DNA from: Nostocales cyanobacterium LEGE 12452
Lineage (GTDB): Bacteria; Cyanobacteriota; Cyanobacteriia; Cyanobacteriales; Nostocaceae
Assembly: GCA_015206945.1 (NCBI GenBank)
Contig: JADEXV010000028.1
Coordinates: 1 to 46,664 of the forward strand
Direction of reading: 5' to 3'
Length of the DNA: 46,664 nucleotides
The notes under the pieces are model-generated. The model worked only from the letters and a program-made list of their open reading frames with translations. It was not told the DNA's origin and ran no database searches. Below are positions 8,863-18,663 of the stretch, in pieces (within the stretch, counting starts at the first letter, position 1; the number at the start of each line of letters is the position of its first letter). A program made the translations under genes and the position numbers.

Positions 8863-9255
8863 AAGACAAAGAGAATTTCAAGATTAAGATTATTTTTAAA
8901 CAATTAATTCTGTACCATTATTTGGATCATTGTTGCTGCCAAGTGATGGGAATAAAGACATAAGCACCAATTCAAAATTCAAAATGAATAAACGCAATTC
9001 CAGCCAACCTTTTAGCAATTGCTAATATGCAATTTTAAGGTATGTTAACTTCATTACAGAATATCTAACCAGTGGTGTAGTATCCAAAAATACCATAGCG
9101 TTATTGTTATTACTGAGTATGAAAGAATCGGGCGAGTATATTCTTGAACAATTGTTTTTGGCGGATACAATAAACCAAAGTGTCAAATATAGTCTGCCCA
9201 AAAGACTAGAGCAATTGACAAAATAACGTAATATCACGGCATTCTACTGAGGATT
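8863..9255. promoter_or_regulatory. Divergent intergenic region between mrdA and potA
   Basis: This 393-bp AT-rich spacer must hold promoters for both divergent genes. It contains a short run of ATTCAAA heptamers near 8975 and a perfect 14-bp palindrome at 9012-9025 (TTAGCAATTGCTAA). No convincing NtcA site (GTA-N8-TAC) or clear -10/-35 pair was found. A 71-codon minus-strand frame at 9022-9237 has no coding features and is not called. Confidence 0.4.
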
Positions 9256-10383
9256 ATGGCTCAAACTGTCATGCACAATCAGAGGGGGATAACAAGTTTT
9301 CAGCCACTTGATGTTGAACTGCGTAACGTCTTCAAGTTTTTTAACCAAGAACCAGCAGTAAATGGAATTGATTTGGATGTCAGACAAGGAGAATTTTTTA
9401 GTATTTTAGGCCCCTCCGGTTGTGGTAAAACAACGACACTGCGCTTAATTGCTGGGTTTGAAATTGCTGACGCTGGTAAGGTGTTAATTCAGGGTCAGTC
9501 CATGACTAATGTGCCCCCTTACCGCCGACCCGTCAATACTGTATTTCAAAGTTACGCTCTATTTAACCACCTGAATGTCTGGAATAACATCGCCTTTGGA
9601 CTGCGGTTAAAAAAAATACCCAAATCTAAAATTGAAGCTAGAGTCCAAGAAGCTTTAAAACTGGTGAAAATGGAAAGTTTGCGATCGCGCTTTCCCAATC
9701 AACTTTCTGGTGGTCAACAGCAGCGAGTAGCTTTAGCAAGGGCTTTAGTCAACCATCCCACCGTCGTCCTACTGGATGAACCTTTAGGGGCGTTAGATTT
9801 AAAACTTCGTAAAGAAATGCAGGTTGAGTTATCAAATTTACACAAAGACTTGGGGTTAACCTTTGTGATGGTGACACACGACCAAGAAGAAGCATTGTCT
9901 TTGAGCGATCGCATTGCTGTGATGAATCAAGGCAAAATTGAACAAGTTGGCACTCCCAGCCAAATTTACGAACGTCCCTGTACATCCTTTGTTGCTGATT
10001 TTATTGGTGATACTAATTTATTCAGTGGTGAAATCGTCGCGGTAGACTCCTCTAATATTAAAATTTCCACAAAAATGGGACTATCAATCGTTATTAGCCG
10101 CGCTGAAGATACACCAACTGAATTATCACAAGCTGTAGTAGTGAGTGTGCGTCCAGAGAAAATACAGCTTTCGCTGTATCCACCTAATTTGCCAGTTAAC
10201 TGCTTTGAAGGACGGCTTGTCAACGTTATGTATTTAGGCACACACGTTAATTATGTTATGGAATTAACAAATGGTATTAGCATTAATGTGTTGCAACCTA
10301 ATACTTTTGGAACTTTACCAGACCGCGACACACCTATTTACGCCTGGTGGTCAGAAACTGATTGTTTAGCTATTAGTCAATAG
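9256..10383 (+). CDS. potA: Spermidine/putrescine ABC transporter ATP-binding protein
   Basis: An ABC ATPase of 375 residues that energises polyamine import from the cytoplasmic face. Walker A is GPSGCGKT (Lys58), followed by the signature LSGGQQQR, Walker [13 protein letters not shown] and the switch His in [12 protein letters not shown]-terminal TOBE-like region (VRPEKIQL) is typical of the PotA/MalK subgroup. ATG 9256 follows GAGG at a good distance. Sequence downstream is a repeat region and then opposing kinase genes. The binding protein and one permease are found 20 kb away, so the transporter genes look split. Exact substrate is inferred from family and from potD. Confidence 0.88.
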   Translation: MAQTVMHNQRGITSFQPLDVELRNVFKFFNQEPAVNGIDLDVRQGEFFSILGPSGCGKTTTLRLIAGFEIADAGKVLIQGQSMTNVPPYRRPVNTVFQSYALFNHLNVWNNIAFGLRLKKIPKSKIEARVQEALKLVKMESLRSRFPNQLSGGQQQRVALARALVNHPTVVLLDEPLGALDLKLRKEMQVELSNLHKDLGLTFVMVTHDQEEALSLSDRIAVMNQGKIEQVGTPSQIYERPCTSFVADFIGDTNLFSGEIVAVDSSNIKISTKMGLSIVISRAEDTPTELSQAVVVSVRPEKIQLSLYPPNLPVNCFEGRLVNVMYLGTHVNYVMELTNGISINVLQPNTFGTLPDRDTPIYAWWSETDCLAISQ

Positions 10384-10446
10384 TCAACCCCTTCTCTGCA
10401 AGACGCTGCGCGAATGGGGAAGTCAAAAGTCAAAAGTCAAAAGTCA
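10384..10446. repeat. Small dispersed repeat plus AGTCAAA heptamer repeats
   Basis: Directly after the potA stop lies a GC-richer repeat core (AAGACGCTGCGCGAATGG), then three complete AGTCAAA heptamers (10421-10441) and a partial fourth. Heptanucleotide tandem repeats of this sort are typical of heterocyst-forming cyanobacteria. No protein is encoded. Confidence 0.7.
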
Positions 10447-10575
10447 TAAAAAACAGCGGTAAACCAGTACAAATTCATGGTTAAAAAGTAAAAAGATAAT
10501 CCCCATAAATAAATTTAGAAGCTGACAACCATTTTTTATTTTCTTTCTTTTAACTTTTTACTTTTGCCTTGTTGG

Positions 10576-12474
10576 TCAATGCTGAATTGGAATTGTAATT
10601 ACAAACTCTGTTCCTACTGCTGGTATTGAATGACATTCTAGTTTGCCACGATGTGTTTCTGTGATGATTTGATAACTGATAAACATTCCCATACCTGTTC
10701 CCTTACCTACAGGCTTGTTGGTGAAAAACGGATTAAAAACTTGTTTTTGAATCTGTTCTGACATCCCTATTCCATTGTCAGCGATCGCAATTTTTACCCA
10801 ACTATCATCTATCAGTGATGTACGAATGGCAATCGTAGGAGTTAACAACCCAGATGTTAAATTGTCTATTCTTAATTGTGCATTTTCAATTGTCCATTCT
10901 TCTAAAGCATCAATGGCATTCGCCAATATATTCATAAAGACCTGATTGAGTTCTCCGCCATAGCATTCCACTAAAGGTAATGTGCCGTAGTCTTTGATGA
11001 CTTGAATGGCTGGAAGTTTTGTTGTTTCTTGGAAGCGATGTTGCAATACCATTAAAGTACTGTCGATGCTTTCGTGAATGTCTACTGCTTTAAACTCGGC
11101 TTCATCTATGCGTGAGAAGGTTCGTAACGACAGCACAATCTGACGGATGCGCTGAGTACCAACTTTCATCGAACTCAATATTCTTGGTACATCTTTCTGG
11201 ATGTACTCTAGGTCAATCTCCTCACACAAAGCCTGAAATTCCAACTTATTACCAGATTGCTGCTGATGGTGAATTATTCGTAACAGGTCTTGAGTATATT
11301 CCTCAATATAGGTGAGATTACCGTGAATAAAATTAACGGGGTTGTTGATTTCGTGGGCAACTCCAGCCACAAGTTGACCCAAACTAGACATTTTTTCTGC
11401 TTGAATCATTTGTGCTTGAGTTTGTCTGAGTTCTTGAAGAGTTTGTGCTAAATTTTCCGTTTGTTGTCGTAGTTGGTCTTCCATCTGTTTGCGTTCACTG
11501 ATATCCCTGGCGACACAAACAACGGTGTTTTCATCCATACTGGCAATATTCACCTCAAACCAAACCTCTCGGTCGCCTATAGGCAAGCTATATTCTACCT
11601 TTACAGTTTTTTGAGTTAAGAGTGCTTGTTGAATAGAGTTGAGAAAATAGTCCGCACAAACAGAGGATAAAACTTCATGTATTTTTCTGCCCAGCATTTC
11701 TGTAGGAGGTTGGTAGAGTAAGGGCGCACCGCTAGGAGCGATTTTGAGGTATCGTCCTTCGGCATCTAAGACAAGAATCACATCCTGCATAGCGTTGAAC
11801 AAGGCTAGTAATTCTGCTTGCGAGGCTTTGATTAATTCTTCGGCTTGTTTGCGACTGCTGATATCGCTTATAGCGCCATGAAGACCTATAATTTCACCGT
11901 CTGAGTCGAAAATTGGCGAAGCCACTGACCTCATCCAGCACCAATCTCCATCTTTTTTTAGGTGGCGAAATTCTATTGCGATCCGCTGCCCCTTGGTTTC
12001 CACCATTTCTTGGATTTTTCTCTGGGCTAGAGGGAAATCATCAGGATGAAGCAGGGGGGCAAAGGTTTGACCAAGTAGGTCTGAAGGTTCCCATCCTAAA
12101 ACATTTTTATACTGTGGTGAGACATAAGTAAAAAGACCTTGTACTGACATGGAAAAAATCAGGTCGCTGATATTTTCCACGAGTTGGCGATACTTAGCTT
12201 CACTCTCAGCCAAAGCAGTTGCCGCCGCTTGGTGATCCTGTCCGCGAATTTTCTTTGCTGATTCTACAAAGATAGAATTATCTGCCAATTTCGGCTGTAA
12301 TTCTATCAGTTGTAAATCCTGTGGGACTTCATTAGTAACTAATTCACAAATTTGATGTTTTTCGGCTAACAGCGTAGTTGAATAAAGGTCTTGCAATGCT
12401 TCTAGCTGTTGCAGCAATTGGGCATTTTGCTGACGTAAAAGCGATATCTCTTCATTGATGTTGTTAGTAGACAT
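10576..12474 (-). CDS. Sensor histidine kinase with two PAS domains
   Basis: From ATG 12474 the protein has 632 residues. A coiled coil (about 8-40) is followed by PAS/PAC domain 1 (about 85-205, ending AISDISSRKQ) and PAS/PAC domain 2 (about 215-325, ending ARDISERKQ). Then come a coiled coil, a HisKA domain with phospho-acceptor His374 in GVAHEINNP, and HATPase_c with N box, DNGIGM and GKGTGMGM boxes. No membrane segment is seen, so it is a soluble sensor of redox, ligand or light via PAS. No receiver is fused. The frame is open to TTG 12486, but ATG 12474 has GGAG six bases upstream and is preferred. It is the last gene of the signalling island. Confidence 0.88.
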   Translation of the reverse strand: MSTNNINEEISLLRQQNAQLLQQLEALQDLYSTTLLAEKHQICELVTNEVPQDLQLIELQPKLADNSIFVESAKKIRGQDHQAAATALAESEAKYRQLVENISDLIFSMSVQGLFTYVSPQYKNVLGWEPSDLLGQTFAPLLHPDDFPLAQRKIQEMVETKGQRIAIEFRHLKKDGDWCWMRSVASPIFDSDGEIIGLHGAISDISSRKQAEELIKASQAELLALFNAMQDVILVLDAEGRYLKIAPSGAPLLYQPPTEMLGRKIHEVLSSVCADYFLNSIQQALLTQKTVKVEYSLPIGDREVWFEVNIASMDENTVVCVARDISERKQMEDQLRQQTENLAQTLQELRQTQAQMIQAEKMSSLGQLVAGVAHEINNPVNFIHGNLTYIEEYTQDLLRIIHHQQQSGNKLEFQALCEEIDLEYIQKDVPRILSSMKVGTQRIRQIVLSLRTFSRIDEAEFKAVDIHESIDSTLMVLQHRFQETTKLPAIQVIKDYGTLPLVECYGGELNQVFMNILANAIDALEEWTIENAQLRIDNLTSGLLTPTIAIRTSLIDDSWVKIAIADNGIGMSEQIQKQVFNPFFTNKPVGKGTGMGMFISYQIITETHRGKLECHSIPAVGTEFVITIPIQH

Positions 12475-12672
12475 GTTCAACTCCAATTTACTTTATTTAG
12501 TACTGTTTGCTAGGGTTGAGCCAGTCCTGCCTGACTCAGGACTTACACAAAAATTGCTCAAAAGCTTAATTTATCCAACCGCCAAGATGCGTTTCCTGCG
12601 TGAATGCTACGTGCCCATGAGCAACTGGGGTGACAGAATCTTCTTAGCTAAAGTTGGTCTACTCAGTACTGT
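12475..12672. other. Spacer with inverted repeat between two kinase genes
   Basis: A 198-bp spacer on the path of the minus-strand kinase genes. It holds a perfect 7-bp inverted repeat (AGTCCTG at 12523-12529, CAGGACT at 12537-12543) with a 7-base loop and no T run on either side. A 10-bp direct repeat AGTACTGTTT lies at each end (12499-12508 and 12665-12674, the latter overlapping the neighbouring stop codon). It may be the relic of a small mobile sequence. Nothing coding is evident. Confidence 0.4.
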
Positions 12673-15600
12673 TTATTGCCGCACTGGAATTGCAATTACA
12701 AACTCTGTACCTTTTCCGAGAGAGGAGTTGCAGTGTATTGAACCCCCATGTTTTTCCACAACAATTTGACGGGCGATCGCTAATCCTAAACCCGTTCCTT
12801 TTCCCACAGATTTCGTTGTAAACAAATGGTCAAATATCTTTTCCTTGATTGCTTCATTCATGCCATTAGCATTATCAGCAATCGTTATTTTTACTTGATT
12901 ATCTTGCAATGAGGTTTGAATTGTAATCTTGTTAATATTTTCTTGAATTTCTGCAAAATCTCGCCCACTATTTGACTCATCCAAGGCATCAATGGCATTA
13001 GCTAGGATATTCATAAACACCTGGTTTAATTGTCCAGGAAAACATTCAACTTGAGGCAAAGTGCCATAATCGGTTATTACTTCAATTGCTGGACGTTGCT
13101 CATTGGCTTTGAGGCGATGTTTGAGAATTAAAATTGTACTTTCAATCCCTTCATGAATTTTAAATGGCACTTTGTAATCTTTATCAGCGCGGGAGAAAGT
13201 TCTTAAACTAGTGCTGATATTTTTCAGGCGATCGCACGCCATCACCATTGAATCTATTGCCTTGGGTAAATCTTCTAAACTATAATCTAAGTCAACTTCT
13301 TCTGCATGATCGATAATTTCAGCACCCGGATTAGTAAAACTTTCTTGATAAAGTTTCAAATGTTGCACAACATCAGCAATAGTGGGTTTAGTTTGTTTGA
13401 GACTTGCAGCAATAAAGCCCAAAGGATTATTCATTTCATGGGCTACGCCAGCAACTAAATTACCCAGTGCAGACATTTTCTCACTTTGAACAATTTGTAA
13501 TTGGGCTTGTTGTAAATCTTCTAAGGCTGTTCCGAGTGCTTGAGATTTTTCTGTAACCGCTGATTCAGCTTGTTTGCGATCGCTAATATTAATAGTTGTT
13601 GCAACTATGCGATAAACTTTGCCTGCCCGGTCTTTTAATGGACTGAGTGTGGTTAACCACCAAGTTTTCTGGTCATGAAATGTTAGACATTCTTCATAGG
13701 TGATGGGTATTCCGCTTTGGAAACAACGCAGATAATTTTGAGATACTACGGCACCTTCATCACCATGTAAATCTTGCGGAGTTTTACCCAGCACTTGGGA
13801 AGCAGGTATACCAACTGCTAATTCACACGATTTACTCCATCCTGTGTACTCAAACTTACCATTATCCCGGACATCAATCACACAGATCAGACAGCCAACA
13901 CCTTCGTAAATACTACTGAGGAACTTTTCTCGCTCCTGAAGATGATTATATAACTGGGCATTTTCCAAAGAAATTGCGGCTTGAGTGCAGAGGAAATTTA
14001 TAACAGAAAGGCGATCGCTAGTAAATACTCCTTGAGTCAATTGATTTTCTAGGTAAAGAATTCCTACTAAACGCCCTTGATTAATAATCGGGGTACATAA
14101 TACACTCTGGGGTTGTGTTCGGTGCATATATTCCCCAATCAACCCAATAGTATCTGTTTTGCAATTGTCTATAACAACTGTTTGTTGAGTATTTTTGACG
14201 TAATTGATAATTGTTGCGGGAATCTCTTGACAATTAGTGAGTGATTGTGGTTCCAGAATGGTTTGTATTTGGTCATGATTGATAAAGGTAATTGCCCTAA
14301 CTTGCCAATTATCACCAGACACTTTCTTCAATAAGGGTTCCCCCCGCACGGTAGTGTCCTCATCTTGGGGAAGAATTAGTACAGCTTTCTTGGCGCCAGA
14401 GTTTTCTAGGATAATGTGGGTCAAGCTGGCAATGAGTTGATCTAATTCTAGAGAACTGGAGATAGCTTGAGCGGCTTTGAGGACAGAGGTAAAATCTAAT
14501 GTCTGGGAAATACTAGTGCTGCCAGTGGTAGAAGTGCGCGTGGATGAGGAAGTGCTACGAAAGCTAATAGTTTCTAAGGTATTGAAGTTGATTCGTTGCT
14601 GTTGCAGAATTGATTGGAGTAGTTGGGGATAGCGTTTTTCTAAGTCTTCTATTTTGGCTTTTGCGCCCCAACGAGCGTAACAGTAGTATGCTTCTTGCAT
14701 ATATGCTTGAGCAACTCTTTCTTTACCGCAATCGAAATAAAATTTGGCTACTAATTCGTTGCTAAGTGCTTCTTCTTGGATATAGCCGTTGGCTTTAGCT
14801 AGAGTTATGGCGCGATCGTAATTTTCCAGTGCTTCTGCTTTATTGCCCAAAACTCTTTGTTTTTCAGCCTCAACTAAATGCCATTTATGCAGATGATTTG
14901 TGGGAGCATTTTGCGTACAACGGTACAGAGTGGTTTGATGGATTTCTACCTGGGCAAGAATTACGGAAAGTTCAATTTCTGGCTGGGTGGAAAATAGAGC
15001 TAGGTGCGTCAGGGCTGCGTAGAAATGGGAAATCGGAACAAAAATCAATCCTGATACTGCAAGTAAATACTTCTCCCCTTCCTCAATGTAAGCGATCGCA
15101 GCTTTGTAATCACCAAAAGAATAGGCAAGCAACAATTTGTAGATATACAACTCAGCCATCACCGTGAGTTCATTAGCCTGACGATGTTTGGCAATCATCA
15201 CCGTTTCATCGTAGATACTGCCGCTCAAACAATCGGGCTGAATTGAGGTTTCCCTAAAGTTCTGTGCCGCCTGTCGCATAATACTCACATAAGTCTGGGC
15301 AGAATGTTGCTTCGCCTGAGTTAAGGCGGCGTTGTAACTTGCGATATCTAATTCCAAATTGCTAAGTTCAAAGCCGCTCCAAAAGACCGCATAGCTGTAA
15401 CAACATACGTTATAGCCAGCATGTAAAAAATCGCCAGTTTCCATACCAGAGGTAAAACCAGCTTTCAGCAACGGTATCGTTGCCGAGAGAGCTTCTTGGT
15501 GATGCTGAATAAAGCCACCAAACAACATGGAAATCGTGGATTTGAATTCCCGCGCATTAAACCGATCTAGCAAATTCAATGCCAATTGCCCAAAACCGTA

Positions 15601-18588
15601 GCCCCCTTCAACCTCTCCCAAAAAGGCAGACAGCACCATTCCGTGCAGCGCATAGCCCACAGTGGACGCGGGCGTATTCCCAAACTGAAGCGATAGGCTG
15701 ACCATTGTGCAGCTAATTAGAGGTAATAAACCCGGCATTCCTTGGAAAACGGGTGCAAACAACATTCCTAACAGTTGCATGGCTGCCTGTGCTTGAGGAT
15801 CGGTCATCGCTGGTAAGTCAGCTAGTTCCTCAATTCGTTTGCCTGCGAGTTGACTAGCAAGGACTTGTAAAGCTTTACCAATCTCAGTATTGTTTGGCTC
15901 GATGGGTAGCTCAACTCTCAATTGTTTTAAGGCATCTCTGCCAACTGCGATCGCTTCCAATAGTCTGCTCTGGGCTGTCTGGGCAGCAATTTGAATTTCG
16001 TAAATTTTAACTTTGTCTAAAATCGTCTGGGCTGATTGCAACACCTGTACTGCTATCTGTTCCATGCCATCAAAGTCAGCATTTAAGTAGGCGGCTTCGG
16101 CGGCGGCAACATAGAGACTCAAAGTCAATTCATATCGATCTTCCCAGCAATTCACTGTGAGCAGCTCAATCCCGGTCTGTAAATAGACTCTGGCCGCAGT
16201 GTATGCGGTGGAATTTTTGGCTTTAGCTCCTGCTGCCAAGTTAAGTCGAGCCAAGGCTTCTCGCTCGTTTGATTGGGCGATCAATTCTTGCCCTAAATTC
16301 AAATGGCCGACAATATCAAACAGTTTTTCTTCTTGTTCTATTTGAGAAGAATTTTGTAGAAGTAATTGACCAATTTTGAGATGAGTTGCTTGTTTCTGGT
16401 TATCAGGAATTAGAGAATAGGCAGCTTGTTGCACTCTGTCATGTAAAAATCTATATTTGGCTAATTGTTTATTGGTATTCCCAGTTGACAGCCCCAATTG
16501 ATCGTGACTTTCTCCCTGATAAAATTTATAAACATCACTAATTGGTAAAATCAACCCTTCTTGTAAAGCTTTCCATAAACTCGCAGCTGTTTCAATTTCT
16601 GATGACTCCCAAACAATCGCCAAGGTCGCTAAATCAAATTGATTGCCAATGCAAGCGGCTAACTGTAATACATTTTGAGTTGATTGAGGCAGTCTTCGTA
16701 ATTGAAATACCATGAATTTAACAACATCATCTGTCACTGCTTGCTGATTTATTTGGGTGATATCACATTGCCACCCCCCCGTAGCCCCCCCTTGGTCAGG
16801 GGGGGTGAATTCAATTAATCCATCTTGGTGTAATGCCTTGAGAAACTGTATGGCAAAAAACGGATTACCTTGAGTTTTCTGAAATACCAATTGAGAAACA
16901 GGTAATGCCGAATCTTTCGTACATTTAAGTGTGTCAGTAACTAATTGATTTACTTGCGATTGACTTAGAGGCGCCAAGGTAATCGTATTAATTGTGGCTG
17001 CTGTTTTTTGGATATCACTCAAAGTCAATATTAATGGATGTGCTGAATTGACTTCGTTATCACGATAAGCACCAATTAAGAAAAGATGTTTTGTATCAGC
17101 CATTAATAACTGTATTAACATCAACGATGCTGAATCCGCCCATTGCAAATCATCTAAAAACATCACTAATGGATGTTTTTCACTGGTAAAGGCTTGGGTA
17201 AATTTCTGAAATAATAAATTAAACCGATTTTGGGCGGCAGTTCCTGATAATTCTGTAGCAGGTGCTTGTTTACCAATAATTCTTTCTAATTCGGGGATGA
17301 CTTCAATAATTACCTGTCCATCATCACCTACAGCCGCTAAAATATTGGTTTTAAATTGCTGGATTTGAGCATCGCTTTCGGTTAATAATTGCCCCATTAA
17401 ATCGCGGAAGGCTTGCACAAAAGCACTAAAGGGAATATTTCGTTGAAATTGGTCATATTTTCCTTTGATAAAATAACCGCGCTTTTTGACGATTGGTTTA
17501 TGAACTTCGTTAACTACAACAGTTTTACCAATACCCGAAAAACCAGCCACCAGCATCATTTCTGTCGCATCTGTACTAACGCGCTCAAATGCTTGCAGCA
17601 GAGTTTCTACTTCTGTTTCTCGTCCATAAAGTTTATCAGGAATAATAAAGCGATCGCACGCATCCCGTTGAGCAATTGGGAAATGCTTAATTTCACCAGT
17701 TTTTTGGAGTTGAGATAAACAAGTTTCTAAATCAAATTTCAGTCCCAATGCACTCTGATAGCGGTCTTCAGCATTTTTTGCCATCAATTTCATGACAATA
17801 TCTGACAACACTTGCGGAATCTCTTCACTTTTAACTTCCTGAAGAGATGGTGGAAGTTTTGCTAGATGACAATGTACCAACTCCATCGGATCGTTTGAAT
17901 GGAACGGTAACTCACCCGTAAGTAGTTCATAAAAAGTGACACCTAAAGAATAGAAATCAGTCCGGTAGTCAATCCCCCGATTCATTCTTCCTGTTTGTTC
18001 GGGAGAAATATAACCAAGTGTCCCTTCTAAAACATTGGGATTCATCAATGTTTGAGTTTCCCGTGGTAGTAGGGATGAAATACTAAAGTCAATTAATTTA
18101 ACTTGTTTGGTTTCTGGATTAATTAAAACATTGGCGGGTTTGATATCTTTATGAATAATCCGATCGCGATACAATATATCTAAGGTGTTGCACAGTGCGA
18201 TCGCTATTTCTAAAAACTCCATCAAAGATTCTACACTTCCCCTGACTCCCCACTCCGATTCGGCTATGCTCACGGCAAGCCTACTACCTACTCCCCATTC
18301 TTTAAGAGAAATCCCCCCAAAATCCTCCATCACCAACGCATAGCCATTTTGATAGGGTTCCAGGCTGTAGGTTTGAATGATTAGAGGTGAGTTAAGATTT
18401 TTAGCAATAGTGTACTGGTTGCGAAACGACAAAAGTTCACTGAAACTTGGATAAGGATTTTTCAGCAGTTTAATCACTACTCTTAATGAGTCAGTTTCTC
18501 GATACCCTCGATAAACCAGCGTTCTAGAACCATTGTAGAGTTCTTCGCTAACCTTGTATCCGGGAATATTGACAAGAGTGCTAACCAT
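12673..18588 (-). CDS. Giant Ser/Thr kinase-ATPase-GAF-PAS-histidine kinase (copy 1)
   Basis: A protein of 1971 residues. Domains in order: eukaryotic-type protein kinase (about 8-300; VIK Lys40, HKD Asp148, Asn153, DFS at 167-169 in place of DFG); AAA_16-type ATPase (Walker A GFSGIGKT at 349-356, Walker B LVMFLDDLQW); a long helical TPR-like region (about 680-1300); Ser/Thr-rich linker; GAF (about 1370-1510); PAS (about 1530-1650); coiled coil; HisKA with His1717 (GVAHEMNNP); HATPase_c. This is the architecture of cyanobacterial HstK-like trifunctional kinases. It is probably cytoplasmic. Relative to the neighbouring copy it carries a clean 15-residue insertion in the kinase domain and a hairpin-encoded insertion near residue 600. 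The signal and substrates are unknown. Confidence 0.9.
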   Translation of the reverse strand: MVSTLVNIPGYKVSEELYNGSRTLVYRGYRETDSLRVVIKLLKNPYPSFSELLSFRNQYTIAKNLNSPLIIQTYSLEPYQNGYALVMEDFGGISLKEWGVGSRLAVSIAESEWGVRGSVESLMEFLEIAIALCNTLDILYRDRIIHKDIKPANVLINPETKQVKLIDFSISSLLPRETQTLMNPNVLEGTLGYISPEQTGRMNRGIDYRTDFYSLGVTFYELLTGELPFHSNDPMELVHCHLAKLPPSLQEVKSEEIPQVLSDIVMKLMAKNAEDRYQSALGLKFDLETCLSQLQKTGEIKHFPIAQRDACDRFIIPDKLYGRETEVETLLQAFERVSTDATEMMLVAGFSGIGKTVVVNEVHKPIVKKRGYFIKGKYDQFQRNIPFSAFVQAFRDLMGQLLTESDAQIQQFKTNILAAVGDDGQVIIEVIPELERIIGKQAPATELSGTAAQNRFNLLFQKFTQAFTSEKHPLVMFLDDLQWADSASLMLIQLLMADTKHLFLIGAYRDNEVNSAHPLILTLSDIQKTAATINTITLAPLSQSQVNQLVTDTLKCTKDSALPVSQLVFQKTQGNPFFAIQFLKALHQDGLIEFTPPDQGGATGGWQCDITQINQQAVTDDVVKFMVFQLRRLPQSTQNVLQLAACIGNQFDLATLAIVWESSEIETAASLWKALQEGLILPISDVYKFYQGESHDQLGLSTGNTNKQLAKYRFLHDRVQQAAYSLIPDNQKQATHLKIGQLLLQNSSQIEQEEKLFDIVGHLNLGQELIAQSNEREALARLNLAAGAKAKNSTAYTAARVYLQTGIELLTVNCWEDRYELTLSLYVAAAEAAYLNADFDGMEQIAVQVLQSAQTILDKVKIYEIQIAAQTAQSRLLEAIAVGRDALKQLRVELPIEPNNTEIGKALQVLASQLAGKRIEELADLPAMTDPQAQAAMQLLGMLFAPVFQGMPGLLPLISCTMVSLSLQFGNTPASTVGYALHGMVLSAFLGEVEGGYGFGQLALNLLDRFNAREFKSTISMLFGGFIQHHQEALSATIPLLKAGFTSGMETGDFLHAGYNVCCYSYAVFWSGFELSNLELDIASYNAALTQAKQHSAQTYVSIMRQAAQNFRETSIQPDCLSGSIYDETVMIAKHRQANELTVMAELYIYKLLLAYSFGDYKAAIAYIEEGEKYLLAVSGLIFVPISHFYAALTHLALFSTQPEIELSVILAQVEIHQTTLYRCTQNAPTNHLHKWHLVEAEKQRVLGNKAEALENYDRAITLAKANGYIQEEALSNELVAKFYFDCGKERVAQAYMQEAYYCYARWGAKAKIEDLEKRYPQLLQSILQQQRINFNTLETISFRSTSSSTRTSTTGSTSISQTLDFTSVLKAAQAISSSLELDQLIASLTHIILENSGAKKAVLILPQDEDTTVRGEPLLKKVSGDNWQVRAITFINHDQIQTILEPQSLTNCQEIPATIINYVKNTQQTVVIDNCKTDTIGLIGEYMHRTQPQSVLCTPIINQGRLVGILYLENQLTQGVFTSDRLSVINFLCTQAAISLENAQLYNHLQEREKFLSSIYEGVGCLICVIDVRDNGKFEYTGWSKSCELAVGIPASQVLGKTPQDLHGDEGAVVSQNYLRCFQSGIPITYEECLTFHDQKTWWLTTLSPLKDRAGKVYRIVATTINISDRKQAESAVTEKSQALGTALEDLQQAQLQIVQSEKMSALGNLVAGVAHEMNNPLGFIAASLKQTKPTIADVVQHLKLYQESFTNPGAEIIDHAEEVDLDYSLEDLPKAIDSMVMACDRLKNISTSLRTFSRADKDYKVPFKIHEGIESTILILKHRLKANEQRPAIEVITDYGTLPQVECFPGQLNQVFMNILANAIDALDESNSGRDFAEIQENINKITIQTSLQDNQVKITIADNANGMNEAIKEKIFDHLFTTKSVGKGTGLGLAIARQIVVEKHGGSIHCNSSLGKGTEFVIAIPVRQ
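16773..16805. repeat. GC-rich hairpin inside the giant kinase gene (copy 1)
   Basis: Two C7 runs (16774-16780, 16785-16791) and a G7 run (16799-16805). The second C7 and the G7 form a perfect 7-bp stem around the loop TTGGTCA. It encodes the Pro/Gly-rich stretch PPDQGGATGG near residue 600, for which the paralogue has a segment about five residues shorter. C/G hairpins of this look are common dispersed repeats in Nostoc genomes. Confidence 0.65.
18245..18297. repeat. Small dispersed repeat inserted in frame in the kinase domain, flanked by 8-bp direct repeats
   Basis: ACTCCCCA occurs at 18245-18252 and again at 18290-18297, a period of 45 bp. Between them is a palindromic core (TTCGGCTATGCTCA) that recurs in related form near 46632. 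The 45 bp encode 15 extra residues, with EWGV repeated at both ends. Catalytic-loop Asp is residue 148 here and 133 in the paralogue, and Walker A is displaced by the same 15 residues. Confidence 0.85.
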
Positions 18589-18592
18589 ACTG

Positions 18593-18619
18593 CTAAATCT
18601 TTAAGGCTTCCAGATTTAG
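18593..18619 (-). promoter_or_regulatory. Hairpin just upstream of giant kinase copy 1
   Basis: A perfect 8-bp inverted repeat, CTAAATCT/AGATTTAG, with an 11-base loop, lies 4 bases before the start codon of copy 1. On the coding strand the loop contains GGAAG, the only Shine-Dalgarno-like sequence nearby. The same arms occur before copy 2 with a different loop. A role in translation control is possible but not shown. Confidence 0.55.
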
Positions 18620-18663
18620 TGTTCCCAGAATATATAAAGTTATTTATAAAGAAGAGCAAAAAT

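Noticed and set aside
9022-9237. 71-codon minus-strand frame in the mrdA-potA spacer
   Set aside because: No ribosome site, no domain-like composition, and it spans the palindrome and promoter region; likely chance.
12523-12543. Rho-independent terminator between two kinase genes
   Set aside because: The stem is perfect, but no T run follows on either strand, so it is noted only as an inverted repeat.
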